A DNA stretch of 15,070 nt, taken from Clostridia bacterium. GTDB lineage: Bacteria > Bacillota > Clostridia > Oscillospirales > CAG-272. A model generated the notes under the pieces. The model was given only the letters and a program-made list of their open reading frames with translations, was not told the origin of the DNA and did no database searches. The translations under genes were made by a program, and so were the position numbers. The stretch lies in NCBI GenBank assembly GCA_900763885.1, contig CAAFLY010000267.1, positions 1 through 15,070 on the forward strand. Direction: 5' to 3'. Positions 6,799 through 13,667 of the stretch are shown here, piece after piece (position 1 is the first letter of the stretch; every line of letters begins with the position of its first letter).

Positions 6799-6990
6799 GT
6801 AGCGCAACGAAATCGATCGCGAGGACTGCGATACGGATGGACTGCGAAAACGAAAAAAAGACAAAATTCCGGGAACAAACCGCTTTTTCGCGCGTCTTTA
6901 TAAGGGTGAAAAAACGGGCGGCGCGGGGGATTCCTTCAGGACGGGGCAGCCGTCCCTATATAGATGTAGGTAGAGAAAGAACGCAATCGA
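6799..6990 (+). promoter_or_regulatory. Long 5' leader of the SGNH hydrolase operon
   Basis: This stretch has a direct repeat GGACTGCGA (6823-6831 and 6839-6847, 16 bp apart), an A-rich middle, and a perfect hairpin GGACGG-GGCAG-CCGTCC (6939-6955) about 35 nt before the start codon. No known riboswitch core was recognised. The ribosome site is weak (AGAGAAAG), so translation could depend on leader structure. Confidence 0.35.
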
Positions 6991-8130
6991 ATGAAGAAAA
7001 AGCCAAACAGATACAGAAGCTCCCGTGAGGCGTCGACAGGTGCGCGCGGCGGAAAACAGCTCATCTCAATTCTTGTTTTCCTGTGCGTATGCTGTCTCCT
7101 GACCGGGATATACGGGGTACTCAAGAGCGGCGCGGTGCCGTTTTCCTTCCATATTCTGAAGCCGAATACGGAGACGGAAACAGAGCGGGAGAAGCCGTCG
7201 AACGGGGTCGGCAAATCGGACGTGGAATCGCGTCGGGAGTCGGGGGATACGGAAACGGAGACGACCGGCTGCCCGGAGACGACTCCGGAGAGTACGATCG
7301 TCACATCGGACGGAGCGGGAGTCACGTCCACAGGAGCCAACCAACCGATGGCTCCGCTGCCGAAGGAGACCACGGCGGAGACGAAGGTGGAGCATGAGAC
7401 GCGGGATTCCGCCACGCCGATCCGCACGGTGCAGGTGATGCCGGAGGGGTACGATTACACGGTGCCTGTGCCGGAGAGCGGAGATCCGGTAGGCGACGAC
7501 TATTTCGCGGACGCGGTATTCCTGGGCGATTCGCGGATGGAAGGCTTCGCGCTCCAATGCGGGCTCAAAAACATCACGTGCTACGCATACAAGGGGTTGA
7601 CGACGGAATCGGTGTTCACGAGTGAGGTCATCTACAAGGACGGCAGGAAAATGACGGCGATGGACGCGCTGCGGAGCACGGATTTCGCGAAGGTGTATAT
7701 CATGCTCGGGATCAACGAGACGGGCTGGGCGAAGCCGGAGGCGTTTCCGCAGTGTTATGCCAAGATCGTGGACGCGATTCGGGAGATCCGTTCGGACGCG
7801 GTGATCTATGTGATGTCGATCATCCCGGTGGCAAAGTCGGTCTCGGACACGCACGAGTATGTAAAGAACGACAAAATCGACCTGTACAACAGCTATCTGC
7901 GCGGCATGTGCGCGGATAAAAAGGTGTTCTACATCGATCTCGGCTTCATGGCGGGTGAGGACGGCGCGTTGCCGGAAGGAGCCGCGCGGGACGGGATCCA
8001 TGTGGGCTACGATCTCTGCAAGGACTGGCTGACGTATCTGCGGACGCATGTGGTGCCGGTGAAGGTCACGACGGCTGTGGATGCGGCGGCAGGTGCGGGT
8101 ACAGATACGGAAACAACAGACAAGGAGTGA
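6991..8130 (+). CDS. Membrane-anchored SGNH/GDSL-family hydrolase
   Basis: A 379-residue protein. A basic N-terminus (1-22) precedes one membrane segment (about 23-43, LISILVFLCVCCLLTGIYGV), then a Thr/Glu/Gly-rich low-complexity linker (about 58-145), then the extracellular SGNH domain. Block I is FLGDSRM with the likely nucleophile Ser181. Block III is LGINETGW with Asn242. Block V is DGIHV with Asp334 and His337, so the catalytic residues appear intact. Such enzymes remove or transfer acyl groups on cell-surface polysaccharides. The gene overlaps the ribosome site of the DUF4358 lipoprotein gene that follows after 7 bp, forming a two-gene operon. In Clostridia this pair often accompanies an MBOAT O-acyltransferase, suggesting a role in envelope acylation; no MBOAT gene is in the window. 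The ATG at 6991 has only a weak ribosome site. The substrate is unknown. Confidence 0.85.
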   Translation: MKKKPNRYRSSREASTGARGGKQLISILVFLCVCCLLTGIYGVLKSGAVPFSFHILKPNTETETEREKPSNGVGKSDVESRRESGDTETETTGCPETTPESTIVTSDGAGVTSTGANQPMAPLPKETTAETKVEHETRDSATPIRTVQVMPEGYDYTVPVPESGDPVGDDYFADAVFLGDSRMEGFALQCGLKNITCYAYKGLTTESVFTSEVIYKDGRKMTAMDALRSTDFAKVYIMLGINETGWAKPEAFPQCYAKIVDAIREIRSDAVIYVMSIIPVAKSVSDTHEYVKNDKIDLYNSYLRGMCADKKVFYIDLGFMAGEDGALPEGAARDGIHVGYDLCKDWLTYLRTHVVPVKVTTAVDAAAGAGTDTETTDKE

Positions 8131-8137
8131 TTGCGAT

Positions 8138-8626
8138 ATGAGAAAGAACAGAGTGACGCGCGGGATGATCGGTATTTTGGCGGTGTGTATGCTTGCACTG
8201 TCGGGATGCGGGGAAAAAGCGCCGGATGTGAATCCGAATGTGGAACTGGTGCTGTCGGACTTTGCGAACGTGATTCTGACGGCCGGCGAATTTTCAGAGG
8301 AGCTGTACCCGGTGCCGGATTCGATGGTGGCGAATATGTATGGGATCACGGACGCCGTGGAGTCTCATGTGTATGCCGGAAGCGGTGCCACGCCGGAGGA
8401 GATCGGACTGTTCGCCTTTGCGGATGCCGACCATGCCGCCGCGGGTCTGGAGCTTGCAAAGCAGCGTCTGTCCGACCAGAAGCGCGCCTTCACGGACTAC
8501 AACCCGGACGAAAAATACCGGCTTGAGGACTATGCCGTCGTCGAGCAGGCGGGCAAATACGTGATCTACTGCGTATCCTCCAGCGATGCCGCCGCCGAGG
8601 TGATCGCATCGGAGATCTCCGGCTGA
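8138..8626 (+). CDS. DUF4358 domain lipoprotein
   Basis: A 162-residue protein with a lipoprotein signal, ending in the lipobox LSGC with the lipidated Cys at 24. The rest (about 36-155) fits DUF4358: a YPVPDSMVANMYGI segment, an ATPEEIGLFAFAD strand, LAKQRLSDQKRAFTDYNPDE, and a final KYVIYCVSSSD strand. The ribosome site AAGGAG (8122-8127) lies within the end of the upstream SGNH hydrolase gene, whose stop is 7 bp before this ATG, so the two are cotranscribed and probably act together at the outer membrane face. The biochemical role of DUF4358 is not known to me. A weak hairpin follows. Confidence 0.85.
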   Translation: MRKNRVTRGMIGILAVCMLALSGCGEKAPDVNPNVELVLSDFANVILTAGEFSEELYPVPDSMVANMYGITDAVESHVYAGSGATPEEIGLFAFADADHAAAGLELAKQRLSDQKRAFTDYNPDEKYRLEDYAVVEQAGKYVIYCVSSSDAAAEVIASEISG

Positions 8627-8638
8627 CGCGGGGGCTTC

Positions 8639-8666
8639 TCCGGCGGGTACCCAAACCGGATTGTTT
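8639..8666 (+). terminator. Weak hairpin after the DUF4358 gene
   Basis: TCCGG (8639-8643) can pair with CCGGA (8656-8660), enclosing the palindrome GGGTACCC, followed by TTGTTT. The stem is short and the T-tract interrupted, so this is only a possible terminator. Confidence 0.3.
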
Positions 8667-8693
8667 CAATTGTGTTACACCCTGGCTTTTCCC

Positions 8694-8722
8694 TTGACAG
8701 GACAGCCGCCATCGTGTATACT
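8694..8722 (+). promoter_or_regulatory. Sigma-A promoter of the candidate small RNA
   Basis: Perfect TTGACA (8694-8699), a 17-bp spacer, and TATACT (8717-8722). Predicted start is about 8727-8729, exactly where the first helix of the structured region begins. No plausible protein gene follows on this strand before the terminator. Confidence 0.82.
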
Positions 8723-8726
8723 ATAT

Positions 8727-8885
8727 ACAAAGCCGTCAGGGAATGCTGTTGGACCGGGGAATTGTACCCCGGATGCATCAAGCAGTCTGGCGGCTCTTTG
8801 TCTGCTGTCGTACAAGGCTCTTTCACGCAGATATACCGACGGGCATGAAAAAACCGCTTCTATGGGATGTAGAGGCGGTATTTTT
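8727..8885 (+). ncRNA. Candidate structured small RNA, about 160 nt, family not recognised
   Basis: A compact transcription unit between a near-consensus promoter and a strong terminator, without an ORF. The 5' half folds into a long arm. ACAAAG (8727-8732) pairs with CTTTGT (8796-8801), and CCGTCAG (8733-8739) with CTGGCGG (8787-8793), leaving a 2-nt bulge. Inside, CTGTTG (8746-8751) pairs with CAA-GCAG (8779-8785, G bulged), and CCGGGG (8754-8759) with CCCCGG (8767-8772) around a 7-nt loop. The middle section has TCTGC/GCAGA (8801-8805, 8827-8831) and GTCG/CGAC (8807-8810, 8837-8840), which would cross as a pseudoknot if both form. The 3' end is the terminator hairpin. No riboswitch-controlled gene follows, because the next gene is on the opposite strand. 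It does not match 6S, tmRNA, SRP or RNase P RNA as I know them. Confidence 0.6.
8848..8885. terminator. Bidirectional terminator for the small RNA (+) and the EamA transporter gene (-)
   Basis: ACCGCTTCTA (8853-8862) pairs with TAGAGGCGGT (8870-8879), one G-U included, around a 7-nt loop. ATTTTT follows on the plus strand, and the A-run 8848-8853 gives a U-tract on the minus strand. It sits 18 bp beyond the transporter stop codon. Confidence 0.88.
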
Positions 8886-8896
8886 GTGTGTTTCGG

Positions 8897-9853
8897 TTAT
8901 TTTGTGCTGTGGGCGGGGGCGGGCTTATGCCTGAATTTCATCTGGGTGCACAGGACGCCGAGGAAGATAAGGGCGCAGCCGATATAGCCTCTTGCGGTCA
9001 TGCGTTCGTGGAGGATCAGCGCGCCGCCGATGACGCTGAACATGGATTCCATCGAGAGGATGACCGACGCGACCGCGGGATCCGCGCGTTTCTGACCGAG
9101 CACCTGGCAGGTATACGCGACGCCGACGGACATAAAGCCGCCGTAGAGGATCGGGACAAGCGCTGCCTTCAGATCGGAGAACGACTCCGCGGTGTGCAGT
9201 CCTGTGGCGATGGAGATCCCCCACGCGATGAAGCTGACGACGGCGCAGACGAAAAACTGGATCATGGAGAAGCGCAGGGAATACAGACCGTCGCCGAAGC
9301 GGTCGATCACAAGGATATGGGCGGCAAAGAGGACGGCGCAGCCGAGGACGACCAGATCCTGCGGTGCGATGGTGAAGGCGGAGGATACGGAGACAAGGAA
9401 GAGACCGACCGCGGCAAATCCGACGCCGATCCACGTAAAGAGGCCCGCTTTTTTGCCGGTGAAGAGATTGAACAGAGGGACGATCACCATATACAGCGTG
9501 GTGAGAAAACCGGCGCGTCCGGAGGAATCGGGGAATCCGGCTCTCTGAAACAGCTCGATGCCGTACTGCTGGAGGGTAGACGCGCTCCACAGAAGGAGTC
9601 CGCAGACGATCCCGGCGGTGATGGTGGTGCGCAGGATCCGTTTATGGCTTGCCGGATCGGGATTTTTCTTTTCAAACAGAGCGATCACGGGGAGGAGGGA
9701 CAATCCGCCGAGCGCAAATCGGATTCCGTTGAAGAGAAAGGCGCCGACGTGATCACTTCCGACGGTCTGCGCGACAAAGGCGAACCCCCATACAACGGCG
9801 GTCAGGAGGAGAAAGAAGATTCCCAGTCCCGTCGTTTTTTTCTGTTCCTGCAT
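8897..9853 (-). CDS. DMT-superfamily (EamA) transporter
   Basis: A 318-residue, very hydrophobic protein with about ten membrane segments in two EamA repeats (roughly 11-155 and 165-305). Typical features are the opening LLLTAVVWGFAFVAQ, FNGIRFALGGLSLLP, the second-repeat VLGCAVLFAAHILVIDRF, and the last segments VASVILSMESMFSVIGGAL then LHERMTARGYIGCALIFLGV, which match the conserved end of EamA repeats. It should sit in the cytoplasmic membrane and export or import a small metabolite; the substrate cannot be predicted. The start at 9853 has GGGGTGAG just upstream and a promoter about 40 bp before it. It stands alone on the minus strand. The large open frame on the opposite strand is its mirror and is not a gene. 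Confidence 0.92.
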   Translation of the reverse strand: MQEQKKTTGLGIFFLLLTAVVWGFAFVAQTVGSDHVGAFLFNGIRFALGGLSLLPVIALFEKKNPDPASHKRILRTTITAGIVCGLLLWSASTLQQYGIELFQRAGFPDSSGRAGFLTTLYMVIVPLFNLFTGKKAGLFTWIGVGFAAVGLFLVSVSSAFTIAPQDLVVLGCAVLFAAHILVIDRFGDGLYSLRFSMIQFFVCAVVSFIAWGISIATGLHTAESFSDLKAALVPILYGGFMSVGVAYTCQVLGQKRADPAVASVILSMESMFSVIGGALILHERMTARGYIGCALIFLGVLCTQMKFRHKPAPAHSTK

Positions 9854-9888
9854 ACGCTCACCCCATTGTGGATAAAATTACAAATTGC

Positions 9889-9917
9889 AGTATAATTATA
9901 CCACAACGCTCGGACAA
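9889..9917 (-). promoter_or_regulatory. Promoter of the EamA transporter gene
   Basis: On the minus strand, TTGTCC (9912-9917), a 17-bp spacer, and TATACT (9889-9894). TATAAT at 9895-9900 with an upstream TGG is an alternative extended -10. The two -10 hexamers form the 12-bp palindrome GTATAATTATAC (9890-9901), so a regulator site or weak opposite-strand start is possible. Confidence 0.55.
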
Positions 9918-10086
9918 GCGCAAGAGGGAAAAGGACGAAGCCGCGCAGGGATCGGAGCGGAATCTTGGATAAGGTGACGAGTGTAGTTTTCTGTGGTCAA
10001 AGGGAAAGATCCGAGCCGCCTCCGCCACAGACAGTGCCGTTTCCCCAAAGCGAGCCCATATAGTGTGAAAAAATCCGCGCGTTCGG

Positions 10087-10115
10087 TGGACAAACGGGTG
10101 TTTTTATGTTATAAT
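10087..10115 (+). promoter_or_regulatory. Sigma-A promoter of the Res-like gene
   Basis: TGGACA (10087-10092), a 17-bp spacer, and TATAAT (10110-10115) with extended -10 TATGTTATAAT. Predicted start is near 10122, leaving a leader of about 120 nt. CGTTTGG (10138-10144) can pair with CCAAACG (10180-10186) in that leader. Confidence 0.8.
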
Positions 10116-10244
10116 AAAGAAAACGCTGCTGTAAGGACGTTTGGACGCGAAAAAAACATATATGCGGGCTTATCGGCGCCCAAACGCGATGGCTTCAGCG
10201 TATGCGAAGGAATACGGCATATCGGCGGAAATGAGGTGTATACG

Positions 10245-11090
10245 ATGTCGAAAAAGGCGGCGGAAACGGCGGACGCGATTGTAAAAACGGCTTTGGCTCT
10301 GTTCGGCGGCGATTTGGCGTGCGATCCGGACTATCACGGCACATTGTCCTTCCGCGGCGCGCCATTCGCGATTCCCGGCGAGGACCAATTGCGGCTGATC
10401 GGCGCGGAGATGGGCTGCGGAAACGAGCTGCCGGATCCCCAGGCGTTTGCGGCGGACGAGAGACTGTGGCGGCTCTGTCACAGCGGGGATTCCCTGCCGG
10501 AGAAGGCGCGGGAGAATCGGGTGTATTCCTTCGCGTGCCGCCCATGCGATCGGATCTACGCATCTCTCCGGGTGATCTTTGCCCTCCACATCCGACGGGG
10601 CGTGCGCAAATTCATCGTCACCGTCCGCAGTCTCACCGAGCGGGAGCAGGTCCGGCAGGCGATGGCGGTCTATACGGCACATTTCGCGGAGCAGTATCGG
10701 CTTGCCGCCCCTGTGATCCGCGTGTATGACAGTGCCGATCGGGACGGTCTGAAGGGCTTTATCACCGCGGACGCCATCGGGATCCTCCTCATCAACCGCG
10801 AGAATTTCGATCGGGACGCCAACCTGCTGCGGCGCGGGAGCATGGATTTCTCCGACCACGCCCCGCTCTCCCTCCTGCAGGCGGCAAAGCCCGTCGTCGT
10901 CACCCTGACAAACGCAGCCAAACCGCTATCCAGGCTCCTGACCCATACCGCACAGTTTTCGCCGCTGTGTGTCCTGTCCTTCACGGATACCCCGGATACC
11001 ACCGGCGTCACCTGCCCGGTCTATACAGGACGGACCCGCCTGCCAACGGAGGAGGACAACGGTCAGCTCCGTCTGGACGAGGAGGCGTAA
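10245..11090 (+). CDS. Helicase-like protein resembling the N-terminal RecA domain of type III restriction (Res) enzymes, with ATP-binding motifs lost
   Basis: A 281-residue soluble protein. Residues ~97-250 follow the pattern I know from type III Res subunits. IYASLRVIFALHIRRGVRKFIVTV corresponds to the segment after Walker A and motif Ia, AVYTAHFAEQY and RVYDSADRDGLKGF to the next helices and strand, and IGILLINRENFDRDANLL to the ILVMNIDxF strand. AAKPVVVTLTNAAKP sits where NPIVIIDEPQ is expected, and SPLCVLSFTDTPD where LxxxYSATH is expected. Walker A GTGKT is replaced by PCDRI (100-104), Walker B DEPQ by LTNA (221-224), and motif III SAT by TDT (247-249). The enzyme therefore looks ATPase-dead, yet the frame is intact with a good ribosome site (GAGGTG, 10233-10238) and promoter. 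There is no second RecA domain, nuclease or methylase gene. Start: the upstream in-frame ATG precedes the promoter. CDS certain; homology inferred from memory. Confidence 0.85.
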   Translation: MSKKAAETADAIVKTALALFGGDLACDPDYHGTLSFRGAPFAIPGEDQLRLIGAEMGCGNELPDPQAFAADERLWRLCHSGDSLPEKARENRVYSFACRPCDRIYASLRVIFALHIRRGVRKFIVTVRSLTEREQVRQAMAVYTAHFAEQYRLAAPVIRVYDSADRDGLKGFITADAIGILLINRENFDRDANLLRRGSMDFSDHAPLSLLQAAKPVVVTLTNAAKPLSRLLTHTAQFSPLCVLSFTDTPDTTGVTCPVYTGRTRLPTEEDNGQLRLDEEA

Positions 11091-11464
11091 GGATGCGCTG
11101 ATATGAGGTCATCTTTGCGCGGAAAATCCATAGATTCGAGCTTTTGCGCGCCAAAAACCGCACGACCTGGGGAACCTCTGATTTCAGGTTGTTTATGCGA
11201 TAAAAGCCCTTATATTTCGCAAAAATCCGATTGATGCAGAACATCCCTGGCGCATCCTTTGCGGATATTTGTTTCCGAACCTTGTCATCCATCCCGTTTT
11301 GCAGTATCTTATATGGAAAAGAAAGCGAGAGGGAATACGTGCGGAAAAAAGCCGCGACCGCAAACAGCCGCACAAACGGAACCCGATCCCACAGAAGAAT
11401 TCTGCCCAAAGAGCGTGGCTCTCTGCCCTTTCCAAAAGCCGCGTTCCCCCCTCTTGAGGTATAT
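11091..11464. other. Intergenic region upstream of uvrB
   Basis: 374 bp without a convincing gene. It holds an imperfect inverted repeat, CAAAAATCCG (11220-11229) with CGGATATTTG (11262-11271), enclosing ATGC/GCAT, and the probable uvrB promoter at 11282-11310. No terminator with a proper T-run follows the Res-like gene, so read-through into uvrB is possible. No Firmicutes LexA box was found. Confidence 0.5.
11282..11310 (+). promoter_or_regulatory. Probable uvrB promoter
   Basis: TTGTCA (11282-11287, 5/6), a 17-bp spacer, and TATCTT (11305-11310, 4/6). It would give a leader of roughly 150 nt. Strength is probably moderate. Confidence 0.45.
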
Positions 11465-13474
11465 ATGAAGGATACATTTCACTTGATCGCGCCGTATCAG
11501 CCGACCGGGGATCAGCCCGAGGCGATCGATAAGCTGTGCGCCGGACTGGACGCCGGGATGCGGTATCAGACGCTGCTCGGTGTGACGGGCTCCGGCAAGA
11601 CGTTTACGATGGCGAACGTCATCGCGCGCATGAACCGTCCGACGCTGGTGCTGGCGCACAACAAGACCCTTGCCGCGCAGCTGTGCATGGAGTTCCGCTC
11701 GTTTTTTCCGGACAACGCGGTGGAATATTTCGTGTCGTACTACGATTATTACCAGCCCGAGGCGTATGTTCCCGGCAAGGATATCTATATCGAAAAGGAC
11801 TCGTCCATCAACGACGAGATCGACAAGCTCCGCCACAGTGCCACCTCCGCGCTCTTTGAGAGACGCGACGTCATCATCGTATCGAGCGTGTCGTGCATCT
11901 ACTCCCTCGGTCCGCCGGAGGAATACAAAAAGCAGGTCATCGGCGTGCGCCCCGGACTGGAGATCTCCCGCAACGATCTTGCCGCGCTTCTCCTGCAGGC
12001 CTCGTACGACCGCAACGACGCCAATTTTGTCCGCGGCAATTTCCGGATGCGCGGCGATACCCTCGACGTTTATCCCGCGGGCTATTCCGACCGTGCCGTC
12101 CGCGTCGAATTCTTCGGCGACGAGATCGATCGTGTGCTGGAATTCGATCCGCTCACCGGCAAGCTCCACCAGAGCCTCAACTACGTCGCCATCTATCCCG
12201 CCACCCATTACGTCATGGATCCGGCAGGCAAGGAGCTCTACATCGCGCGCATCGAGGAGGAGCTGGCGGACAGGCTCGACTTTTTCCGGTCGCAGAATAA
12301 GCTCTTGGAGGCGCAGCGGCTGGAGGAGCGCACCCGGTACGATATTGAGATGATCCGCGAGATCGGCTACTGCTCCGGCATTGAGAACTACTCCGCCGTC
12401 TTTGCGGGGCGCGATCCCGGCTCGACACCGTATACGCTGCTCGACTATTTCCCGCGCGACTTCCTGCTCTTTGTGGACGAAAGCCACGTCACCATCCCGC
12501 AGGTCAGCGGCATGAGCGGCGGCGATCTCGCACGCAAGAAAAACCTCGTCGAATACGGCTTCCGACTGCCGTCCGCGTACGACAACCGTCCGCTCCGGTT
12601 CGACGAGTTCGAGAAAAAGCTGAACCAGACCATCCTCGTCTCCGCCACGCCCGCCGAATACGAGCTGTCCCATTCGTCGCAGGTCGTGGAGCAGATCATC
12701 CGCCCGACGGGACTGGTCGATCCCGAGGTGGAGGTGCGCCCGATCGAGACGCAGGTCGACGACGTGCTGTCCGAGATCCGCGCCAGAACCGCACGGGGAG
12801 AACGGGTCCTTGTCACCACGCTCACCAAAAAAATGGCGGAGGATCTCACCGAATATTTGGACGGACAGGGTGTGCGCGTGCAGTATATCCACCACAACAT
12901 CGACTCCATGGAGCGCACGGAGCTGATCCGCAATCTGCGCCTGGGCGTGTTCGACGTGCTGGTTGGCATCAATCTGCTGCGCGAGGGCATCGATCTGCCG
13001 GAGGTCACGCTCGTCGCCATACTCGACGCGGACAAGGAGGGCCTGTTCCGCTCCGCCCGGTCGCTCATTCAGATGATCGGACGCGCCGCACGAAACGCGG
13101 AGGGCAAGGTCATCCTCTACGCCGACACGATCACGGACTCCATGAAGACCGCCATCGAGGAGACGGAACGGCGGCGCGCCATCCAGATCGCGTACAACAC
13201 GGCGCACGGGATCACGCCGCAAACGATCGTCAAGCCGGTCGCGGAATCGATCGCCATCGCCGCGGAGGACGGTCACGGCGCAAAGAAATCCCGTCGCGGC
13301 AGACCGTCCCAGAATGCCGTTGAGGTGCTGCCTGTCGAGAAGGACAGCAGTATGAAGAAGGAGGACCGGATCGCGGCGCTGACCGAGGAGATGAAGAAAG
13401 CAGCCAGGGAGCTGCGGTTCGAGGAAGCCGCCTATCTCCGCGACCGGATCCGCGAGATCGAGGCGACGCGATAA
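11465..13474 (+). CDS. uvrB: UvrABC system protein B (excinuclease subunit B)
   Basis: A 669-residue protein, full family length (E. coli 673). UvrB receives damaged DNA from UvrA, verifies the lesion with its beta-hairpin and ATPase, and recruits UvrC for incision. Visible features: N-terminal YQPTGDQPEAI, Walker A GVTGSGKT (39-46), the beta-hairpin region YYDYYQPEAYVPGKDIYIEK (92-111), Walker B as DESH (338-341), LVSATPAEYE (391-400), helicase motifs GINLLREGIDLPE and QMIGRAARN (536-544), and the C-terminal UVR motif (about 633-666, FEEAAYLRDRI) that contacts UvrC. The start at 11465 has GAGG (11456-11459) 5 bp upstream; the frame stays open farther upstream, but that stretch looks non-coding. 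uvrA and uvrC are not adjacent. The gene before it encodes another, degenerate SF2-like protein. An extended hairpin follows. Confidence 0.97.
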   Translation: MKDTFHLIAPYQPTGDQPEAIDKLCAGLDAGMRYQTLLGVTGSGKTFTMANVIARMNRPTLVLAHNKTLAAQLCMEFRSFFPDNAVEYFVSYYDYYQPEAYVPGKDIYIEKDSSINDEIDKLRHSATSALFERRDVIIVSSVSCIYSLGPPEEYKKQVIGVRPGLEISRNDLAALLLQASYDRNDANFVRGNFRMRGDTLDVYPAGYSDRAVRVEFFGDEIDRVLEFDPLTGKLHQSLNYVAIYPATHYVMDPAGKELYIARIEEELADRLDFFRSQNKLLEAQRLEERTRYDIEMIREIGYCSGIENYSAVFAGRDPGSTPYTLLDYFPRDFLLFVDESHVTIPQVSGMSGGDLARKKNLVEYGFRLPSAYDNRPLRFDEFEKKLNQTILVSATPAEYELSHSSQVVEQIIRPTGLVDPEVEVRPIETQVDDVLSEIRARTARGERVLVTTLTKKMAEDLTEYLDGQGVRVQYIHHNIDSMERTELIRNLRLGVFDVLVGINLLREGIDLPEVTLVAILDADKEGLFRSARSLIQMIGRAARNAEGKVILYADTITDSMKTAIEETERRRAIQIAYNTAHGITPQTIVKPVAESIAIAAEDGHGAKKSRRGRPSQNAVEVLPVEKDSSMKKEDRIAALTEEMKKAARELRFEEAAYLRDRIREIEATR

Positions 13475-13560
13475 CCCGGCATGCCCCCGCGATTGGGGAA
13501 ATGACGGCGCGAATCCGCCCCGGACCACGCAGGACCTGTCGGGAGCGCAAAGGAAAACAA

Positions 13561-13657
13561 AAAAATCCGCTCTTTCCCGTGAAAATCCCGACCTCCATTC
13601 GTTGGCGCTTCGGCCTGACTTTTGGGGGGCGGGACAAAAAAGGGACAGCGGATTTTT
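13561..13657. terminator. 97-nt extended hairpin between convergent uvrB and the RluA-family gene, bidirectional terminator
   Basis: AAAAATCCGCT (13561-13571) and AGCGGATTTTT (13647-13657) are perfectly complementary. Farther in, TCCC pairs with GGGA and TCCCG with CGGGA, separated by 7-nt internal loops on both sides (GTGAAAA and CAAAAAA). CCTCC can pair with GGGGG, and the apex carries GC-TTCG-GC. T-rich sequence follows on the plus strand and A-rich precedes it, so both genes can end here. Confidence 0.75.
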
Positions 13658-13667
13658 GTTTTCTGTT

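Noticed and set aside
8727..8885. 6S RNA, T-box or other known riboswitch
   Set aside because: The 5' end pairs with the middle rather than the 3' end, as 6S would; no T-box GGTGGNACCGCG motif or known riboswitch core was seen; no downstream gene on the same strand.
8888..9895. 335-codon plus-strand frame opposite the EamA transporter
   Set aside because: Highly charged, Asp/Gly/Glu-rich shadow of a membrane protein gene with clear family features on the minus strand.
11008..11409. 133-codon minus-strand frame between the Res-like gene and uvrB
   Set aside because: No ribosome site, composition unlike a protein, and it overlaps both the uvrB promoter region and the end of the Res-like gene.
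11091..11464. LexA/SOS box upstream of uvrB
   Set aside because: No GAAC-N4-GTTC site is present; the GAAC words found there lack the matching half.
11309..13528. 739-codon open frame on the minus strand opposite uvrB
   Set aside because: It mirrors uvrB, which is unmistakable on the plus strand; the long open antisense frame is a product of GC-rich codon usage.
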